Assembly (NCBI RefSeq): GCF_004353825.1
Contig: NZ_SMNA01000009.1
Location: 62,556 to 126,555 of the forward strand
DNA length: 64,000 nucleotides
Direction of reading: 5' to 3'
Origin: Occultella glacieicola
Lineage (GTDB): Bacteria > Actinomycetota > Actinomycetes > Actinomycetales > Beutenbergiaceae
Under the pieces are notes generated by a model, which saw nothing but the letters and a program-made list of their open reading frames with translations, was not told the DNA's origin and did no database searches. Made by a program: the position numbers and the translations under genes. Shown in pieces: positions 61,518 through 64,000 of the stretch. How positions within the stretch are numbered: position 1 is the first letter of the stretch; every line of letters begins with the position of its first letter.

Positions 61518-62336
61518 ATGGTGACCGTTCTTGAGGAGATCGTGGCCGGGGTCCGGGAGGACCTCGCGGTGCGCGAGGCCGCGACACCGCTCGAGCAGGT
61601 GAAGGAACGCGCAGCGGCTCGCCCCTCGGCCAAGAACGCCCTGGACGCGCTCGCGACGGACGATGCGGTCACGGTGATCGCCGAGGTGAAACGGTCCAGC
61701 CCGTCCAAGGGTGCCCTTGCGGATATCGCCGATCCGGCCGGTCTGGCCGCCGACTACGAGTCCGGCGGGGCCTCCGCGATCAGTGTGCTCACCGAGGGCC
61801 GCCGGTTCGGTGGCTCACTGGCCGACCTCGACGGCGTCCGAGCCGCGGTGGACGTGCCCGTGCTGCGCAAGGACTTCATCGTCACGCCCTACCAGGTCTG
61901 GGAGGCCAGGGCCCACGGCGCGGACATCGTGCTACTGATCGTCGCGGCCCTCGAGCAGACCGTGCTCACCTCCCTGACCGAACGGGTGCACTCGCTCGGC
62001 ATGACCGCCCTCGTCGAGGCCCACACCGCCGAGGAGGTGGACCGGGCGGTGGATGCCGGCGCTCGTCTGCTCGGGGTGAACACCAGGAACCTGCACAACC
62101 TCGAGGTGCGTCGGGAGGTGTTCGCCGAACTGGCCCCGCGGATCCCGGACGGGATCGTCAGGGTGGCCGAGTCGGGGGTCCGGGGACCGCACGACCTCAT
62201 GGACTACGCCCGCTGGGGCGCCGACGCGGTGCTCGTCGGGGAGGCCCTGGTGACCCAGGGCGACCCACGTGCGGCCGTCAAGGACATGGTCGCCGCCGGG
62301 ACCCATCCGTCGCTTCGGGCGGTGCGTAGCCGGTGA
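61518..62336 (+). CDS. trpC: Indole-3-glycerol phosphate synthase
   Basis: A 272-residue TIM barrel that decarboxylates and cyclises CdRP to indole-3-glycerol phosphate. [20 protein letters not shown] carries the catalytic Glu and Lys of strand 1, [20 protein letters not shown] the catalytic Lys of strand 3, [20 protein letters not shown] and [12 protein letters not shown] the later active-site residues, and [12 protein letters not shown] the phosphate site. The length is normal. GTGA overlap at 62333-62336 couples it to trpB. Confidence 0.96.
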   Translation: MVTVLEEIVAGVREDLAVREAATPLEQVKERAAARPSAKNALDALATDDAVTVIAEVKRSSPSKGALADIADPAGLAADYESGGASAISVLTEGRRFGGSLADLDGVRAAVDVPVLRKDFIVTPYQVWEARAHGADIVLLIVAALEQTVLTSLTERVHSLGMTALVEAHTAEEVDRAVDAGARLLGVNTRNLHNLEVRREVFAELAPRIPDGIVRVAESGVRGPHDLMDYARWGADAVLVGEALVTQGDPRAAVKDMVAAGTHPSLRAVRSR

Positions 62337-63622
62337 GCGAGCAGACGCCCAGGTCCGCCGCCGAGACCGCGCTGCGGGACGCCGTCGGCCCGTACTTCGG
62401 GGACTTCGGCGGCCGGTTCGTTCCCGAGGCCCTGATCGCCGCGCTCGACGACCTCTCGACGGCGTGGGACAAACTCTCCGTGGACCCGAGGTTCGTCGAG
62501 CGGCTGGCCGCGCTGCACCGCGACTACACCGGTCGGCCGAGCCCGATCACCGAGGTTCCGCGGTTCGCCGAGCACGCCGGCGGGGTCCGGGTGTTCCTCA
62601 AGCGGGAGGACCTGAACCACACCGGCTCACACAAGATCAACAACGTCCTCGGGCAGGCCCTGCTCACCGAGCAGGTCGGCAAGACACGCGTGATCGCCGA
62701 GACCGGCGCGGGCCAGCACGGCGTGGCCACCGCGACCGCCGCCGCACTGTTCGGCCTCGAGTGCACGATCTACATGGGCGAGGAGGACACCCGCCGGCAG
62801 GCGCTCAACGTCGCCCGGATGCGGCTGCTCGGCGCCGAGGTGGTCTCGGTGACCACCGGCTCGCGGACCCTCAAGGACGCGATCAACGAGGCGTTCCGGG
62901 ACTGGGTCGCGAACGTCGAGACGACCAACTACGTGTTCGGAACCGCCGCCGGACCGCACCCGTTCCCGGCCCTGGTCCGGGACCTGCAGAAGATCATCGG
63001 CGAGGAGGCCCGCGAGCAGCTCACCACGCGGATCGGGCGGCTCCCGGACGCCGTCGTCGCCTGCGTGGGCGGCGGATCGAACGCGATCGGCATCTTCAAC
63101 GCGTTCCTGGACGATCCGGACGTGCGGCTGGTCGGCTGTGAGGCGGCCGGCGACGGTGTCGAGACCGGACGCCACGCGGCCACCATCAGCGCCGGCACCC
63201 CCGGGGTGCTGCACGGCGCGAAGACCTATCTGCTCCAGGACGAGGACGGGCAGACCATCGAGTCCCACTCGATCTCGGCCGGCCTGGACTACCCGGGCGT
63301 CGGGCCCGAGCACTCCTGGCTCGCGAGCATCGGCCGGGCCGAGTACCGGCCGGTCACGGACGCGGAGGCGATGGAGGCGTTCCGGCTGCTGACCCGTACG
63401 GAGGGCATCATGCCCGCCATCGAGAGTGCGCACGCCCTCGCCGGGGCGATCACGCTCGGGCGTGAGCTCGTGGCCGGCGGAGCCGACCCGGCGCAGACCG
63501 TGCTGCTGGTCAGCCTGTCCGGTCGGGGTGACAAGGACGTGGAGACGGCGGCCGAGTGGTTCGGGCTCGTGGACTCCGACGCCCCGACGGGCGAGCACGA
63601 GGACGGGAGCACGAGCGCATGA
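62333..63622 (+). CDS. trpB: Tryptophan synthase beta chain
   Basis: A 429-residue PLP enzyme that condenses indole with serine. [20 protein letters not shown] is the N-terminus, [20 protein letters not shown] contains the PLP-binding Lys (HTGSHKIN), [20 protein letters not shown] the catalytic Glu loop, and [20 protein letters not shown] the phosphate-binding Gly-rich loop. [13 protein letters not shown] and the C-terminal [19 protein letters not shown] are intact. It overlaps both trpC and trpA by 4 bp. Confidence 0.97.
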   Translation: MSEQTPRSAAETALRDAVGPYFGDFGGRFVPEALIAALDDLSTAWDKLSVDPRFVERLAALHRDYTGRPSPITEVPRFAEHAGGVRVFLKREDLNHTGSHKINNVLGQALLTEQVGKTRVIAETGAGQHGVATATAAALFGLECTIYMGEEDTRRQALNVARMRLLGAEVVSVTTGSRTLKDAINEAFRDWVANVETTNYVFGTAAGPHPFPALVRDLQKIIGEEAREQLTTRIGRLPDAVVACVGGGSNAIGIFNAFLDDPDVRLVGCEAAGDGVETGRHAATISAGTPGVLHGAKTYLLQDEDGQTIESHSISAGLDYPGVGPEHSWLASIGRAEYRPVTDAEAMEAFRLLTRTEGIMPAIESAHALAGAITLGRELVAGGADPAQTVLLVSLSGRGDKDVETAAEWFGLVDSDAPTGEHEDGSTSA

Positions 63623-64000
63623 CCCGAACCCAGACCGCGGGGTCCGCGACCGCCGCAGCGATCGACGACGCCCGGGCGCAGGGCCGCGCCGCGCTCGTGG
63701 TGTACCTGCCGGTCGGCTACCCGGATGTGGACGGCTCGATCGCCGCGGCCCGGGCCGCCGTCGAGTCCGGCGCCGACATCGTCGAGCTCGGACTGCCCTA
63801 CTCCGACCCCGGCCTGGACGGCGTGGTCAACCAGGAGGCCATGCAGGCCGCCCTCGAGGGCGGCACCCGGACCACCGACGTGCTCCGGGCCGTCCGCGAG
63901 GTCGCCTCGACCGGGGCGCCGACGCTCGTGATGACGTACTACAACCCGGTGCTGCGCTACGGGGTGGACCGCTTCGCCGCGGACCTCGCCGCCGCCGGGG
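63619..64000 (+). CDS. trpA: Tryptophan synthase alpha chain, N-terminal fragment (runs off the window)
   Basis: The first 127 residues of the alpha subunit, cut by the window end. ATG 63619 overlaps the trpB stop (ATGA). [20 protein letters not shown] matches the first strand, [19 protein letters not shown] contains the two catalytic acids (Glu in VELG, Asp in LDG), and [20 protein letters not shown] the substrate loop. The motif after the catalytic Asp reads [15 protein letters not shown] rather than the usual GPxIQxA. It cleaves indole-3-glycerol phosphate and channels indole to TrpB. Confidence 0.95.
   Translation, partial: MTRTQTAGSATAAAIDDARAQGRAALVVYLPVGYPDVDGSIAAARAAVESGADIVELGLPYSDPGLDGVVNQEAMQAALEGGTRTTDVLRAVREVASTGAPTLVMTYYNPVLRYGVDRFAADLAAAG

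Overview
The window comes from a high-GC actinobacterium, most likely a Micrococcales member (Cellulomonas/Beutenbergia-like). Evidence: very GC-rich codon use, a complete Pup-proteasome cluster, a mycothiol gene (mshC), F420-type oxidoreductases, SigK/RskA-like regulation, a 6C-type small RNA, and many promoters whose TANNNT -10 box lies 5-8 nt before an ATG/GTG, implying leaderless mRNAs. No phage, insertion sequence, CRISPR array or rRNA was seen. One tRNA (tRNA-Leu, anticodon GAG) is present.

Layout. 1-0.45 kb: 3' end of metH. 0.5-2.8 kb: EXLDI-type small protein plus a DrrAB-like ABC exporter. 2.8-3.9 kb: YbaK and PEBP proteins. 4.0-6.6 kb: LexA-controlled imuA'-imuB. 6.6-6.9 kb: a twice-repeated hairpin-rich intergenic element. 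6.9-11 kb: small oxidoreductase/VOC/HAD genes, an XRE regulator and a clpP1-clpP2 pair without clpX. 11-16.8 kb: a carbohydrate ABC uptake locus (binding lipoprotein, two permeases, no ATPase) divergent from a 2-hydroxyacid dehydrogenase and a DeoR/LacI hybrid regulator. 16.86-20.2 kb: dnaE2 with its own LexA box over the start codon. 20-28 kb: AI-2E-type transporter, APH(6)-like kinase, HAD phosphatase, YkgJ-like/pentapeptide protein, MFS exporter, trmL, a RecF-like ATPase, hexose-6-phosphate mutarotase. 28-30 kb: sigma factor and anti-sigma factor. 30-37 kb: tRNA-Leu, secreted subtilase, 6C-like RNA, M3 oligopeptidase, M20 hydrolase. 37-43.6 kb: DUF5703, acidic protein, aldo/keto reductase, uppP, mshC, PAC2, HAD, M50 protease. 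43.6-52.2 kb: trmI, mpa, dop, pup, prcB, prcA, pafA, FKBP lipoprotein. 52.2-64 kb: hisF, TIGR03085-type protein, paired ABC half-transporters, hisI, then trpE, four small membrane-protein genes, trpC, trpB and the start of trpA.

How the genes work together. ImuA', ImuB and DnaE2 form the SOS mutasome, here split into two LexA-box transcription units about 10 kb apart. Mpa, Dop, Pup, PrcB, PrcA and PafA make a full pupylation-degradation system: Pup ends in GGQ, so Dop must deamidate it before PafA ligates it. The trp genes overlap by ATGA/GTGA junctions and are coupled to hisI upstream. Most genes are standard actinobacterial chromosome content. The more unusual signals are regulatory: the LexA box over a leaderless start codon, the 6C-like RNA between divergent genes, repeated hairpins at 1.09-1.18 and 6.70-6.86 kb, and paired dyads controlling the carbohydrate locus.
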